From Durusdinium trenchii (taxonomy: Eukaryota > Sar > Dinophyceae > Suessiales > Symbiodiniaceae), in assembly GCA_963970005.1 (NCBI GenBank), contig CAXAMN010003091.1, positions 299,826 through 363,825 of the forward strand: a stretch of 64,000 bases of DNA, given 5' to 3'. Each line of letters opens with the position of its first letter. Position 1 is the stretch's first letter. A model generated the notes under the pieces. It worked only from the letters and a program-made list of their open reading frames with translations, was not told the origin of the DNA and ran no database searches. Shown here piece after piece: positions 35,720-48,600 of this stretch. Both the position numbers and the translations under genes were made by a program.

Positions 35720-36716
35720 GTAAACGAGTACTGGAAGGTCAGACATGCGAAGATAGGCAAAAAGCAAGGCAGAAATTAGGATCGCTAAAATCTTTGACTG
35801 TGTCCGAAAAGACTCGAGCCAGGTATGACAATGCCACCTCGAAGTTCGCTCAATGGCTGAAAGACAACGACCTCACCTTACCACGCAAGCGCGACCAGCT
35901 TGATGGGCTTCTGGCTGAATTTATAGAATACCTATGGTCGGAGGGCTTTGGCCGCGCACAAGCATGCGATACACTAGCTGGGCTGCAGGATCGAGATCCG
36001 AAGTTGAAGGGACACCTTCAACTGTCCTGGAGGTTGATGCGCGCATGGAGCACCAATGAAATCCCAAATAGGGCACCGCCATTACCCCAGGAGGCTGTCA
36101 TGGCCATGGTAGGATGGGCCTTTTTTCATGGACATTTCAGTTTCGGGGTCTCACTGCTAGTGGGTTTCTATGCTATGCTTCGTACAGGCGAGTTGTTGCA
36201 CTAAAAAAACTCCCACATCTACATGACAGGTCCCAAGACACCGGCTGTCATTTCGCTTGGACTGACTAAAGGTGGAAAACGCATTGGAGCAGCAGAGAGT
36301 GTGACCCTCTCCAGCGCGGATGCACTTAAATGGTTGTGGATTTGGAAGACTGGGCATAAGCCTCATGCTAACCTATGCCCCACCAATGCAGCATGGCGCA
36401 AGCTCTTTGCGGCGTGTCTCACTGCCCTGTCCCTCGATGTGTTCCAATTCCGCCCTTACAGTCTCAGGCGAGGCGGCGCCGCGTTTTGGTTTTCCAAACA
36501 CGGCAATCTAGATAAACTTATGATTGCTGGACGCTGGCAACGGCGAGAGTGTACATCAATGAAGGACTTGCAGTCCTTGCAGAACTTCACCTACCCAGGG
36601 CCAAGCTAAAACCTTTCACAACTGTGTTTCACTCCGGGGTGCGACCTCAACACTTGAGCGCGAACAAGCGCAGAAAACAGGGGGACGTGGAAAGGGCAGT
36701 TGGGACTGATTTTTAA
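35698..36716 (+). pseudogene. Tyrosine recombinase (YR) integrase, broken
   Basis: N-terminal SAM-like helical part (SEKTRARYDNATSKFAQWL), then the first catalytic Arg region LLVGFYAMLRTGELL. A TAA stop at 36202-36204 interrupts it, then the same frame continues with FRPYSLRRGGAAFWF (second Arg; Tyr instead of the usual His before SLRR) and MIAGRW. The nucleophile region RVYINEGLAVLAEL is read only after a frame change at about 36545 and runs to a stop at 36714-36716. One nonsense and one frameshift make it inactive. In YR elements this enzyme integrates the circular cDNA. Confidence 0.88.
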
Positions 36717-36738
36717 ATTCTTTTAAAAGAATACATCG

Positions 36739-36748
36739 NNNNNNNNNN
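36739..36748. other. Assembly gap (10 N)
   Basis: Ten N directly after the last retroelement ORF. The right terminus of the element, usually repetitive, may be collapsed or missing here. Confidence 1.
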
Positions 36749-37214
36749 GAGTCAGAGTTAGACTCAAATCAAGTCGGAGTCAGGACTTGACAGATTGCTA
36801 ATCTGATTTCTTTGACCAAACTGTGGAGCGCATCAAAAGCTAGCGGGCGTGAGTTTTTATAATAATGCTACTGTATTCATCGTGTACTCATATGACAGCT
36901 TGGGCACTGCAGTTTATGCACCACTGTGGGCATATGAGTCAGCCTTTACCTACTCAAGGCCCATTGTCTCGGAACTCGAGGATCGTTCTGTGAGCCTTGC
37001 ATGCCAACTTTCCTGTTTGCTAATTTAGTAGAGGGTTTCCAATGCATTTCCTTGGGTTGCTTGAGTCTTCCTGAAGGCCGAACAGGTTTCCCACATTTTG
37101 TCTAATGTTTGCCTTCTTGTTTCATTGAGCATTTGTGGCCTGGTTTGCCAGGCAAGAGCACTTGAGCAAAATTTATGACTTCGATACCAGCACTCCAAAG
37201 GCTGAAACCTGAGA

Positions 37215-37481
37215 GATGAGAGCTACTAGTAGCTTCTTGTTGCTACAGTATTAGTAATGCACTTAGCTACTAGTAGCGATGCACCTTGTTACTAGCAGCT
37301 TCTTGTTACTACATGAGATGGGCCATAACGACATGACGCCGTACCGCGCCTCGACGCCTCGGCGCAGGAAACGACTTTTGGACGCTGGCTGTCCTGCATG
37401 ACTCTCATCCTTCGCCTGCTGAGGCGGCGTGGCTTGCTACTAAGAGCAAGGACGCTACACTAGTAGCTTCTTGTTATTGCA
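37215..37481 (+). repeat. CTAGTAG modular repeat cluster 6
   Basis: GCTACTAGTAGCTTCTTGTT, CTACTAGTAGCGATGCACC and TTGTTACTAGCAGCTTC modules (37215-37320), then GCAAGGACGCTACACTAG (37437-37481). Confidence 0.85.
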
Positions 37482-38977
37482 GGGGAAACGATTCCCACTA
37501 TCCCAATGAAGCTTCTTCTGTACACTTGCACTCGGCTAGATCTGAAACAGTATCAGCGCTACGTTTCATTTCCGAGACAGTGACCAGAGTTTGTTCTTTT
37601 TTGAGCACTTGCCTCAAGCTTTTAACTTTGACGTGCAAGACCTCCGCTGCTTTGCAGGTCTTTGACCTTTGGGAACTTGGTGAAGTCAGAGGTCAGCTGG
37701 TGAATTGGAGTCTGTTAAGCAATCATCAAATGCTGACCGAACTCAAGGCGGACTTATGTCCTTTCACATAACAATCAATGTGCTGGACAAAAAAGAGCTG
37801 TGCGGAGCCAAACCAACTCGCGATCGATCCGTCATCGCACCTCAAGGTCATCTCGGCTCGCCCAGAGATCCCTCATGCCAATAAGCTACTGGAACATCTC
37901 TCGAATTATTTATTAAAAAAAATCACTCGCAAATCAGACATACCCACTCAATGTGCGCTTAGAGCTGCCATTGATTTCACCTCTTGAGACCGTTTGCAAT
38001 GCTCCATATGCTTCTATGTCCTTTTCTGACGGTCAGAAATTGTACCAACGGATCAAAAAATGCAAGACCTTGCTTCGCTTTCGTATTCTCAGTGAGAGCT
38101 TGAATTGTTGAATTTGTAATTCACCTGTGTGTGTGACTGTGTTTTAGTCCGGTCACTCTGTGGGTGGTGCGCATGTTGTGTTACGTAGTTGTCTTTGGTA
38201 CATACCCAACCTCGGGTACCCCACTTATGTAGCTGTGCGGAGCCGACAACTGTGGGTAGTTTGTTTCCTTGAAGGGGCACTTTGAGAAATCGACCTTTTC
38301 GGAGGATTGTGAGCTCACTTGCCAGGCTCAGTTGTCACGGCCACCTCCTCGTGCAGCGGTGGCGCTGTCGCACTGAACCAACAGCACGTTTCTCAGCTTC
38401 GAGAGAACATAATTCAATTTCAATCCCCAGTCATTGATTCATGTTCACACCGATCGATCTGGTGAAAGCCTGGTATGTGATCCTGAGGCCCGGAATGCTT
38501 TCCGCACCTTGGCCTCAGGCCATGGAAGTGAGAATTGAGAAGCTTTGCCCGCACAGCGTAGCTGCGTAGCTTGCAGCTCAGAAAAGAAGAGAGGCCACCA
38601 ACTGAGTTGGGGGACATTCACTCACATCACTGTCACTAGACATGAGTTTCCCTGGGCCAGCGATCCAACAAAGAATGGGCTTCAAGGCAAGAATATCCGG
38701 GTGTTCACATCTCTGTCACAATACCAGCCAGACCGGAGAGCTAGGCAACCTGCGACTGCGGTCTAGCTCCTCGATCAATCGAGTGCATGTTTGGCGGTGG
38801 ACAACCTTCCCGCAAAGTTAGCTCCTTCGATTGGTGGACAGTGCCGCGTCTTGAGCGGCGTCACCGTCTGGAGCCGGGAGTCGCCTTCGTGCACCGCCGT
38901 ATGCCATACACAGTCGTATGTGGTGTGCGAGCGTGCGAAAGAGGAGGCTGAGTGAGCAATGCTCAGTGGTTGTGGAC

Positions 38978-39112
38978 CTAGCGTCCTTGCTCCTAGTAGC
39001 GATGCCCTTTGATACTAGTAGCTTCTTGTTACTAGTAGTAAGGCCAGGAGCTACTAGTAGCATCCTTGCTACCAGTAGCAATGCAATTATTCCTAGTAGC
39101 TGCTTGTTATTG
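38978..39112 (+). repeat. CTAGTAG modular repeat cluster 7
   Basis: The most complete cluster: GCGTCCTTGCTCCTAGTAG, GATGCCCTTTGATACTAG, CTTCTTGTTACTAGTAG, AAGGCCAGGAGCTACTAG and further variants in a row. It ends about 160 bp upstream of the AP-2 mu start. Confidence 0.9.
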
Positions 39113-39272
39113 TAGCGCTCAGTGGTTGTGGCTATATAGATGAGTCAACAGACTTGCTCGATCCTTCAGTTCTGCTCCTTCTCCTTGTAACCTTCAAAAG
39201 ATTAGGACACTTCGTGGACTAGACGTCAGGGCTTGCATTTGTTCTGCTGCTATCATGGATCAATCGGCTCTT

Positions 39273-42200
39273 ATGATTGGAGCTGTATGGGCCTGGAATC
39301 CAGGCAACAGTGGGAGTCGTGCAATGCCTTTGGAAGATGTTTGCAACAAGGATTGCCAAGCGGACGGTAGTTGATGTTCTCTGTAGTTGTGTTTTTCGTC
39401 GGTTTTGCTTGATGTTTGCTACTTTTCCTGCTGCATGCTGTGTGTAGGTTTTGGACTCTCTCTTCTTAAGTGTAGGAAACAGGAAGAACTCAGGAACCAC
39501 AAAGAGCCATTAAGTCTGATGGCCACTCAGGACTTCATGATTACGGATCAACATCGAGATGTGTTCAATCAAGTTCTTTGCATTCGTTCAAAATGCAAGC
39601 TGACTGACTGCATGAAGCATACAGGCTGCTGCTCCCTTCGGGGAGCAGATGATTTCGTCAGTGCTTCTGGTGAACCTCAAGGTGAGGCGGAGCTGGTTAC
39701 TACGACACTCCCATATATAGATAGAAGATGATGGAAGCCTGCAGTCGCCGAAGATGTTGCCTAAACTCCAAGCGCAGGGAGTGAAAGAATGGAGCATTCC
39801 AGCACATATTCATCCTGTATCATCCTGTCCAGCTGTTGTAATAGCAAAGCAAAGCTACTAAAAGCCTAAAAGCCTTCTCGCACCTGTGACTCGTTGCCTT
39901 CTTGCCTTGGGGGCGCTACAGGTCCACAAGAGTAGCCGGTTGGCTTTTAGGAAGCATCAATCTTCTGACTTCATGGCACCTGAATGGACCGCACATGGTG
40001 CAGACACTTGCAGGGTGAAATCCTCATCTGGCGAGCGTACAAGGACCCCTGCAGGAGAAAGAAAGGAAAACGTGACTTGGAGGCCTCATCATTCCTCACA
40101 TTCCTTCATCACAGGACTTCTGTCTTAGATGCTCTTATTATACTGTAGACTGGATACGTACCTGTGTTTTGTTGCGGGTGGCCTGGCTTTGGAAAGAATA
40201 TATATAGACCAACTTAAAGCCTGCCATAGTTGAGGTGGTTTCCGAGTCCAGTCGTAGTTCACGTAGCACTCAGTGGCATTTCGATCAGTGATCCGGCTAC
40301 TTGGGAGAGCAGCAAATCGAAGTAATCAGAAACGGTATTGCAGACTTGCGTCATGCATCTGAAAAAGTATAATTGGAGTATCCTAGAACGTCTTCACTTG
40401 TGATCCGAGCTCTGAGGCCTTTTGACTTCACCACCATTCTTTGAGGCCCTGAACGCATTTTCCAAACCGATCATGTTTCGGACGGCAGGAAAATGTGACG
40501 CGCTCGGACTGGCAAGCCTTCTGCAGCCAAGTCGTCGCAGCCAAGGAGCGTCACTGACTTGGGCGTTGACAAGCATAAGGAATGGGTCATGTTACGTCGT
40601 GTTCAAAAGCATGGGTACCATATGTAAAGGTTTAAACAAGTTAGGTTTCCCTTAAAATCTAGGAAGCAACGAGCGCTTCTTCAACGAAGCTCCCCCCGCT
40701 CTCAGGCGGGCTTGAAGAAGCGTGAGCTATCCTGCGTCCTAGGTAGTAGATACTTAATCTACTAGCTACCTAAGTAGGCGCTTACTTAATGAAGCGGGGG
40801 GCGGGAAGAACAAGTTTCAACACTTTCTTGTTTGGCTTTCAGTTCTTCCAGCCGGAGTTCCGTTCACGAGATGACATAAATGCTGGAGTTATTCAATGTT
40901 GTTGACACTTCTAGAGAGCTGGGTCAAATTGGGTGGTGTAAACGCATAATATTTGCAGCTTCATTTATCTTCATTTGCTTATTTGCAGAGGAGACCAGGG
41001 ACAAACCTGTTGTGAGCATCAACGGCTCTCACTTCCTGTATACCACACAGGCTCACAGTCGTTTTGTTTTCGCATTCCGAAGAACCGGCAATTCGGCAAT
41101 GGATGTCCCTGTGCTTTTCAACATGCCTGAAACGGAACCGAACCAATGCAGACTTGAAAAGTTTGGAAACACCACTATTCTGATAGTATTTGTACTTGGC
41201 CTTTCCATTGCGCTCGGCATTTCGTTGCGGTCGGGATTCGGCCCTTCAGTCGTGTTCTTCCAGCCTGCCAGCAGGGAGATATCGTCCTCGTGGCTGCTAG
41301 CAAAGACAACGTCAACGTTATGTTGGCCATGGGCTCAAATTCAAGAGAACATGCTTTTCATGATTCGTCCTTACTGACTCTTAGTATTTATTTGCATTGA
41401 AGCTGCAATTCTGAAGAGGTTCTGAAGCTCCTGTACAAGATGGTGGACCTCTTCAAGGCACAGATGGTCTGAACAACATATGATGCGGGGGCGCAGACTA
41501 TGCAGAGACGCTGGATGGCCCACCTACTGTAATCCTTCCAGCACCTGTTGCTCTGATCATGGCAATCAGGTCTGTATGTAGATGACTGATACAGGTTTCT
41601 GCACTCTCACGGTCCACTGTCCTGTTTGTAAATGGTCGTCAATGGTGCGAGCTTTGCAGCACAGTGCATTGCTTGAATTTGTCATACGTTCGAAAGACAC
41701 AGAAAACTCAATGTATGAAGCCACTCTTGATTGTCAGGCCTACTTCGGCGGCTCGTTTGACGAGAATCAGGTCTGAATATATTACTTTTCAGAATCCAGA
41801 GCAGCCATGCCATGCAGCAAAAAGGCTGTAGACACTGAACAGCTACTTGGTGAATCTGATCGTCCTTGGGATCCTGACAGCCTCATCTTGAAACAGTTCT
41901 TGTCTATAACATTCCATTGCCAACTGGAAGTTGGCTCTTAAGCCATGATTGCTGAGATGTAGGTCACTCCTTCAATCTCCTTCATGGCCACAAGCACCAA
42001 ATGAACTTTGCAGTGCAGAAGCGAACTTTAAATGCACGTGTGGAACATTTTGTCATTGTATGTGTTTGCTTTCTTTTCTCATGTGAAAACCTCGTTGGTA
42101 CGCGAAGACAAACAAAAGTTAATGCAATGATGCCTCATAGATTCTCAAAGATACCTTAAGTGCATACTTTCGGTTGACACTTTTCAATTCTTCATGTAGT

Positions 42201-42683
42201 TTCCTCCTTTGAAAAGTTACACACCAGTAAAAGCAGTCAGATGGTGGCAGGTGCGAAAGCACTTTGTTCTGATCTACGAGCTGTTGCTCAGCGGCAACAT
42301 CGATGAGGGTTGTTTTTACTTGGAAGGTCTGAAGCTGTTCAAGGGTTCAGTCTGAGATTATGTGTCATTCTGTAGGTGTTCATAATACATGCCAGTGAAT
42401 GCAACTCGGGTTAATCTAAGTGTTGCAGGACAGGTCACCTTGGTCAGAGCACCTTCAAACATGTTGCTGGCAATAGGCAACATGGTGTTTGTCCACCAAA
42501 CGGCCGTGCACAATGCTTAGCAGAGCATGCAAACTGAGAACGCCTTCAAATCCCATTCGCAGCTAGCCTAAACACAGACAGAGGACAGAAAGTCACTATG
42601 GGGACTTGACACATCTTGACACCAATCTCGAGTTTTGACCTCGGACAGCCAGCAGCAGAGAATGTGCTGCAAGAGCTTTGCAT
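39273..42683 (+). CDS. AP2M: AP-2 mu exons 1-9: longin-like N-terminal domain
   Basis: Nine exons of 30-62 nt encode the mixed alpha/beta domain that packs into the adaptor core. They include [42 protein letters not shown] and [10 protein letters not shown]. Donors are GA (exon 3), GC (4, 5, 6, 8) and GT (7, 9). The sequence after YEL lacks the usual DEI/DFGYP string; FDLGQP takes its place. Confidence 0.9.
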
Positions 42684-45600
42684 GTGGAGTTTCAAGCTGA
42701 AGGAAGATTAAGATTTGCTGCCCATCTTCTGCTCAAGCAAAGAACACGTGGCAGATGTGTTGCGACTGTTTGAACGTGATATCTCTTGCCATCTCTGGCC
42801 CGTTCTGTGGTTTGTGAATCTCAATCCTCATAGCAGATGATCTTCGTAAAGCTTCTTGGTTGCAACTGAACAACATGCATCAACATGCCGCACGACCTAC
42901 TTTGTAATGGAATCACGACATTGCAATAGCCACTCTTGATTCTTACCTGCTTCTTTCAACTTGGTGACAAGTGTCACTAGACCTAATTTCAGCAAAGCAC
43001 GACATGACGAGTTGAATAGTCTGGTTGTTACGCAGACTCTACAATCTAGGCTTCTTGTCAGTCTCAGGCTGTTCTTCGCGCCGCTCGTCGCCGTGGCATC
43101 ACGGGTTGTGTCTCATAGAGAAGCTTTGCTGCTTGGCAGCGTTGGCCAGGGCATACGTACAAACATGTGCGTGTCTGTGTGTGTGTATCCTTTGGAATCA
43201 CAAGGCGCCTTTTGACATCTCTCTTAGTTCCTCAGTCTAGCAGGGAATCAGGGACGTTTGGCTTGGCCTGATCCAAGGAAGCTCCAACCATTCGTCAGGA
43301 TATGATCGAAGGACGCTTCAATCATGTATATATATATATCTGCCTACCTACACCAGAGCGATTGATTCTTTAGTCTCGCTCATAAACTGGAGGCAGAGTT
43401 CTCAACAGACTAGTCTGTCAGTCCTTTTCCATTTTCACTACCCGTATGGGCTATGAGTGGTTCTTTCACGTCGCTATAACAAACAGGAGGCATCTCATCT
43501 TGTTGACCCGCTTACCTACACTATATATAGAGCGATTCTCTCGCTCATAAAGCTTGTCTGTCGGTCCTCTTCCACTTCACTACCGCTACAAGGGAGTCTT
43601 TTGTTTGGCTCACAAAAGCTGGAGGCCTTGACTCCCTTGAAGTCCTGTGATTGGACTCCACTGTGTTACTAAGGTTCTCCCTGTTAAGCAAGGTATCTTG
43701 AGGGCTGCTGGCGGCATTCCAACCGTAGATACGTTTTTACCAAGTGTGCACCTTGGAGTCATGCGTGTGTTTTCCTCGGATGTTCTAAGATTCTTGACGA
43801 GATTTATGCAGCAGGGATGGCAGCAGAAAAAAAGGAGCCTGCACCACCAACGAAGACACTCCTGATTTCCTCATGATAGTGGGATGATCCTGCTTGTTGT
43901 TAGAACAAGACTTTGTCCATTGCTCCGGTTTGCAGCAAAGGGCTAGTGAGTTCTGCAGACTTGCGTTCGTTGTCCGATCCGTGTTGTCAGGCAATTTTTC
44001 ATTCACGTCTTCATGGGAGGCGGCTCAATCCGCACGTGCTAACCTTTATCACGAAAGCCAGCCGATAGGCTAGGCTGAAGTTGGGTTGGGCGAACGAAGT
44101 GAGCAAAGGGTGTGTGGGCGGGTCAATTTCGGAGGGCTAACCCAGAGCCTGGTGGGGGAGAGCGAAATAAACGAGTACACAATTGGGATTGAACATGTAT
44201 GGTTTTTGGGGTGTTGTGATGCAAGTAATGTAATTGATGGCCAGAAGTGCATCATTAGCATCATGAGGTGCTCAGGAGGCAATGTAAACTGTTTTCTACC
44301 AGGGGTGGGAGTTTATGTCGACGATAGGCAAGAGGGGACAACGGGACGCGAAAAGTGGTTGGAACTATTCCAGGAAATGTCGACTTCACCCCCTAGCAAC
44401 GGTAGCCTTTGCCCGATGTTAGCCAATCACTTGATCTTGCACGCCGAGTCTTTGAGTTCCAGTGCGCTCTCGATTTCACCCCCCATTGCCATATTGATGT
44501 CTTCTTATTGGAGGCTGGCTTTCGTCCCCTCCCTGCTCAGGTATTACTATCTATTGTTGTATACCTGTTGTGCAGCTTCACAGATAGAAAGAAAGAAGGA
44601 GAGCCCTAGTGGTAGTTTTTTGGAATGGGGGATTGTCCAACAGTACATGCGAAGCATATACAGTGTCAATAGAGCGGAACAGAAACAAAGACCGAGCACT
44701 GTGAAAGTCAGAAATGTTGTTGTCCACTACTGTCAGTTTTTGTTAATGAAGCTTCCATTCCTTGCAAACCTGACTCCTTATGAATTTGTTATTCTTTTTG
44801 GAGTGTGTGCACTTGAGCGTTCATCTTGACCCAATGAGCGTTTGGAAGCAGGGTGGGGTAAACCAAATTATCGTTGGCTCTATTTTAGGACATATGCCTG
44901 CAAAGGTACGATTTTGTTTGGCCTTGGTCGGTCTGGACTCCCCATTCTATAGTGAGCTGGTGTTTATTTTTTAGCTGGGCAATCAATTCAGTAGTTGAAA
45001 AAAAGGGTGGAAACCGTTCCGGGAAACCATTTTATTCCTATAGAATGTGGAGTCCAGGCCGACCATGGGGATTTCATGGACCATGTTTTGACAATCTGTT
45101 TGTGCTCGCAAGCGTACAGCTCTGTTCATGAGGGAGCGTGAGCAGCAACAAGGAAACGGCAAGACTCTTGTTCATCCAAGGCACGACGAACTGTTTGTCC
45201 TGGCGGGGGCAGAGCGGAAAACCTTGTGGCACAAGAATTTCCCAATATACGCGCAGGCCAGCTTAGCATGTTCTTTTTTGTAACCTGATCAGCCATGTTG
45301 CTGCTTGCCCTTTTCAAGAAAGAATTCAGTTTCATTCCAAAAGCGCAGCATGGTCAATAGTTTGCGTTCGACAAAGAAAGAGGTTTGTGGTTTGCGGCAA
45401 AGACAACTGCAGGATCCTTTCGGCGGGAGTGTTGAGGCTGGGGTCTTAAACAATTGAAACAACACATCGCGTATCATGGCGTACTCACGAGCGCTTGAGA
45501 ACTGACTTGATCGCCTAAACGCACTGCAAAGACCTCCTTCAAGATTACTGAGCAGTGTGAGAAAACTTACTTGTCCTACTCAGGTCACTCGTTTGACAGG

Positions 45601-48600
45601 CGGGGAGGTGGCCTGTCTGAAATATGTTCAAAGTCACAAGACTGGTCGCGGGAGAAAGTGCTTTAGAGTCATAAGCATGAACATCTTACAGATAGGTTTC
45701 GACAGCTTGAACCTTGAGAGAAAGATTGACATCCGATGGCATCCCTTGGCCTTCTTCTCCCACAGTTCTTGTCACATGCCTCACATGCCATACTAATTGC
45801 TGTTAAGCCATCAGACATTTGCAGCTTCGATCATGTATGTGTGGAGCAGATAAGTCAAAGGGCTGTTCTGGCTGAGGCGATATCAACCATAGCAACTTGC
45901 CATCAAAGATCTGACGAATGGGCACGAGCAGACCCAAGAAGGTGATTTGAGCTGAGCATGCGCTCAGAAGTAGATGTTCATTTGTTGAGCAACAACTCAA
46001 GGATAATTCATGTAGCAGCGCCCCAGGGGTACGTGGACTCGGCAGTGTTTTCAGCTCATACTCATTGAACTGCTGCAGTATTTTTCTTTTGGAAAGGCCA
46101 TGAGTGACACCGTTCTCGCCAAGAATGTGTTTGAGGCATTCTTTGCGCCCAAGGGCTCCTTCATTCGAATGTCCGCTGACAAATTGATGCCATGGTATTT
46201 AAAGTGGTTCGGCACGCCAGGCGCCTGTGGGTGTGAAGCACGAAAGACCTTAGTTGGCACTTGGCAGGATGTATGACTTGACCAGTATGACATGCTTGGT
46301 TACAGCCAGCTTGGACATGTCATCATCACGGCTCAAAAATCTATAGGAACCAAATCATTAGTCATTAGTCCGAGCGTGAGCTATCCTGCGTCCAGAGGTA
46401 ATAGCGTCCTAGTAGCTAGTAGCGAACTACTCCCTTACTCAATTAAGTAGGAGGTCGGCGCAAAAAATAACAAGATGGAACCCACGAACCCGAATGCAAA
46501 CACGATCGAAAAACTAATATGTCCAAAGGACACTCTTGTAGGACACTCTTGCGGGACACTCTGTAGGACACTCTTGTGGGCCACTCTTGTAGGAAACTCT
46601 TGTGGGACACTCTTGTAGGACACTCTTGTGGGACACTCTTATAGGACACTCTTGTGGGACACTTGTGGGACACTCTTGTGGGACACTTTTGTGAGACACT
46701 CTTGTAGGACACTCTTGTGGGACACTCTTGTGAGACACTCTTGTAGAACACTCTTGTGGGTCACTAGCAGGACACTCTTGTGGGACACTCTTACACGACA
46801 CTCTTGTAGGACACTCTTGTGGGACACTCTTGTGGGACACTCTTGTGGGACACTCTTATAGGACACTCTTGTGGGACACTCTTGTGGGACACTCTTGTAG
46901 GACACTCCTGTACGACACTCTTGTAGGACACTCTTGCGGGACACTCTGCGGGACACTCTTGTGGGACACTCTTGTGGGACACTCTTCTAGGACACTCTTG
47001 TGGGACACTCTTGTAGGACACTCTTGTGGGATACTCCTGTAGGACACTCTTGTGGGGCACTCTTATAGGACACTCTTGTGGGACACTCTTGTGGGACACT
47101 CTTGTAGGACACTCTTGTGGGACACTCTTGTGGGACACTCTTGTGGGACACTCTTGTGGGACACCTTGTGAGACACTCTTGTGGGACACTCTTGTGGGTC
47201 ACTTGCAGGACACTCTTGTGGGACACTCTTAGGAAACTCTTGTGGGACACTCTTCTAGGACACTGTTGTGGGACACTCTTGTGGGACACTCTTGTAGGAC
47301 ACTCTTGTGAGACACTCTTGTAGAACACTTGTGTGGGTCACTTGCAGGACACTCTTGTGGGACACTCTTACACGACACTCTTGTAGGACACTCTTGTGGG
47401 ACACTCTTGTAGGACACTCTTGTAGGACACTCTTGTGGGTCACTCTTGTAGGAAACTCTTGTGGGACACTCTTGTAGGACACTCTTGTGGGACACTCTGT
47501 GGGACACTCTTGTGGGACACTCTTGTGGGACACTCTTGTAGGACACTCTTGTGGGACACTCTTGTGGGACACTCTTGTAGGACACTCTTGTGGGATACTC
47601 GTGTAGAACACTCTTAAGGGACACTCTTGTGAGACGCTCTAGTGGGACACTGTTGTGGGACAGTCTTGTGGGACACTCTTGTGGGACACTCTTGTAGGGG
47701 AAAGTTTGGAAAAGGATGTTGCCATTCCAAGTTGACTAACCCTTTTGTCGGCAATGCAGGGGTAAAATTTAGAGAAGGATGTTGCCAATTCAACTTGACT
47801 CACCCTTTTGTGAGCAATGCAGGGGTAAAATTTAGAGAAGGAAGTGGCCATTCCAACTTGACTCACCCTTGTGTGGGCCATGCAGGGGCAAAATTTGGAG
47901 AAGGAAGTGGCCATGCCAAGTTGACTCACCCTTTTGTGGCCAATGCAGGGAAGTGGCCCTTCCAAGTTGGCCTACCCTTTGGTGAGCCACCCAAGGGGAA
48001 AGTCTAGAGAAGGATGTCGCCAGATGTTTAAGTGGTTTAACTCTGTCTTCTAAATGTTGCTTTGACATGTAGGGTAAGTTTGGAGGAGATAACTCATTAG
48101 TAGGACACTCTTCTGGGACACTCTTGTAGGACACTCTTGTGGGACACTCTTGTGAGACACTCTTGTGGGACACTCTTGTGGGTCACTTGCAGGACNNNNN
48201 NNNNNGTGGGACACTCTTAGGAAACTCTTGTGGGACACTCTTCTAGGACACTCTTGTGGGACACTCTTGTGGGACACTCTTGTAGGACACTCTTGTGGGA
48301 TACTCTTGTCGGACACTCTTAAGGGACACTCTTAAGGGACACTCTTGTGAGACACTCTTGAGCGACACTGTTGCGGGACACTCTTGTGGGACACTCTTGT
48401 GGCACACTCTTGTGAGACACTCTTGTAGAACACTCTTGTGGGAAACTCTTGTGGGACACTCTTGTGGGACACTCTTGTGGGACACTCTTATAGGACACTC
48501 TTGTAGGACACTCTTGTGGGTCACTCTTGTAGGACACTCTAGTGGGACAGTCTTGTGGGACACTCTGTGGGACACTCTTGTGGAACTCCTTGTGGGACAC

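Larger units (their letters stand above)
29904..36738 (+). mobile_element. YR (DIRS-type) retroelement with C5-cytosine methyltransferase, decayed
   Basis: Order along the element: Lys-rich gag-like ORF1, second gag-like ORF2 (frameshifted), RT fingers, an inverted RT palm plus start of RNase H, cytosine methyltransferase, rest of RNase H, tyrosine recombinase. Turning the inverted 0.9 kb back makes the order colinear: RT, RNase H beta-1, methyltransferase, RNase H remainder, YR. There is no aspartic protease or DDE integrase, which fits YR retroelements. Termini were not found; a 10-N gap directly follows the last ORF. Frameshifts, a stop codon and the inversion mean it cannot make a full polyprotein. 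Confidence 0.9.
36749..39272. other. Spacer between the retroelement and the AP-2 mu gene
   Basis: No conserved protein recognised. CTAGTAG modules lie at 37215-37320, 37437-37481 and 38978-39112. A short GC-richer stretch after CTTTGCAG at 37657 (FDLWELGEVRGQL) could be an exon but has no partner. Confidence 0.5.
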
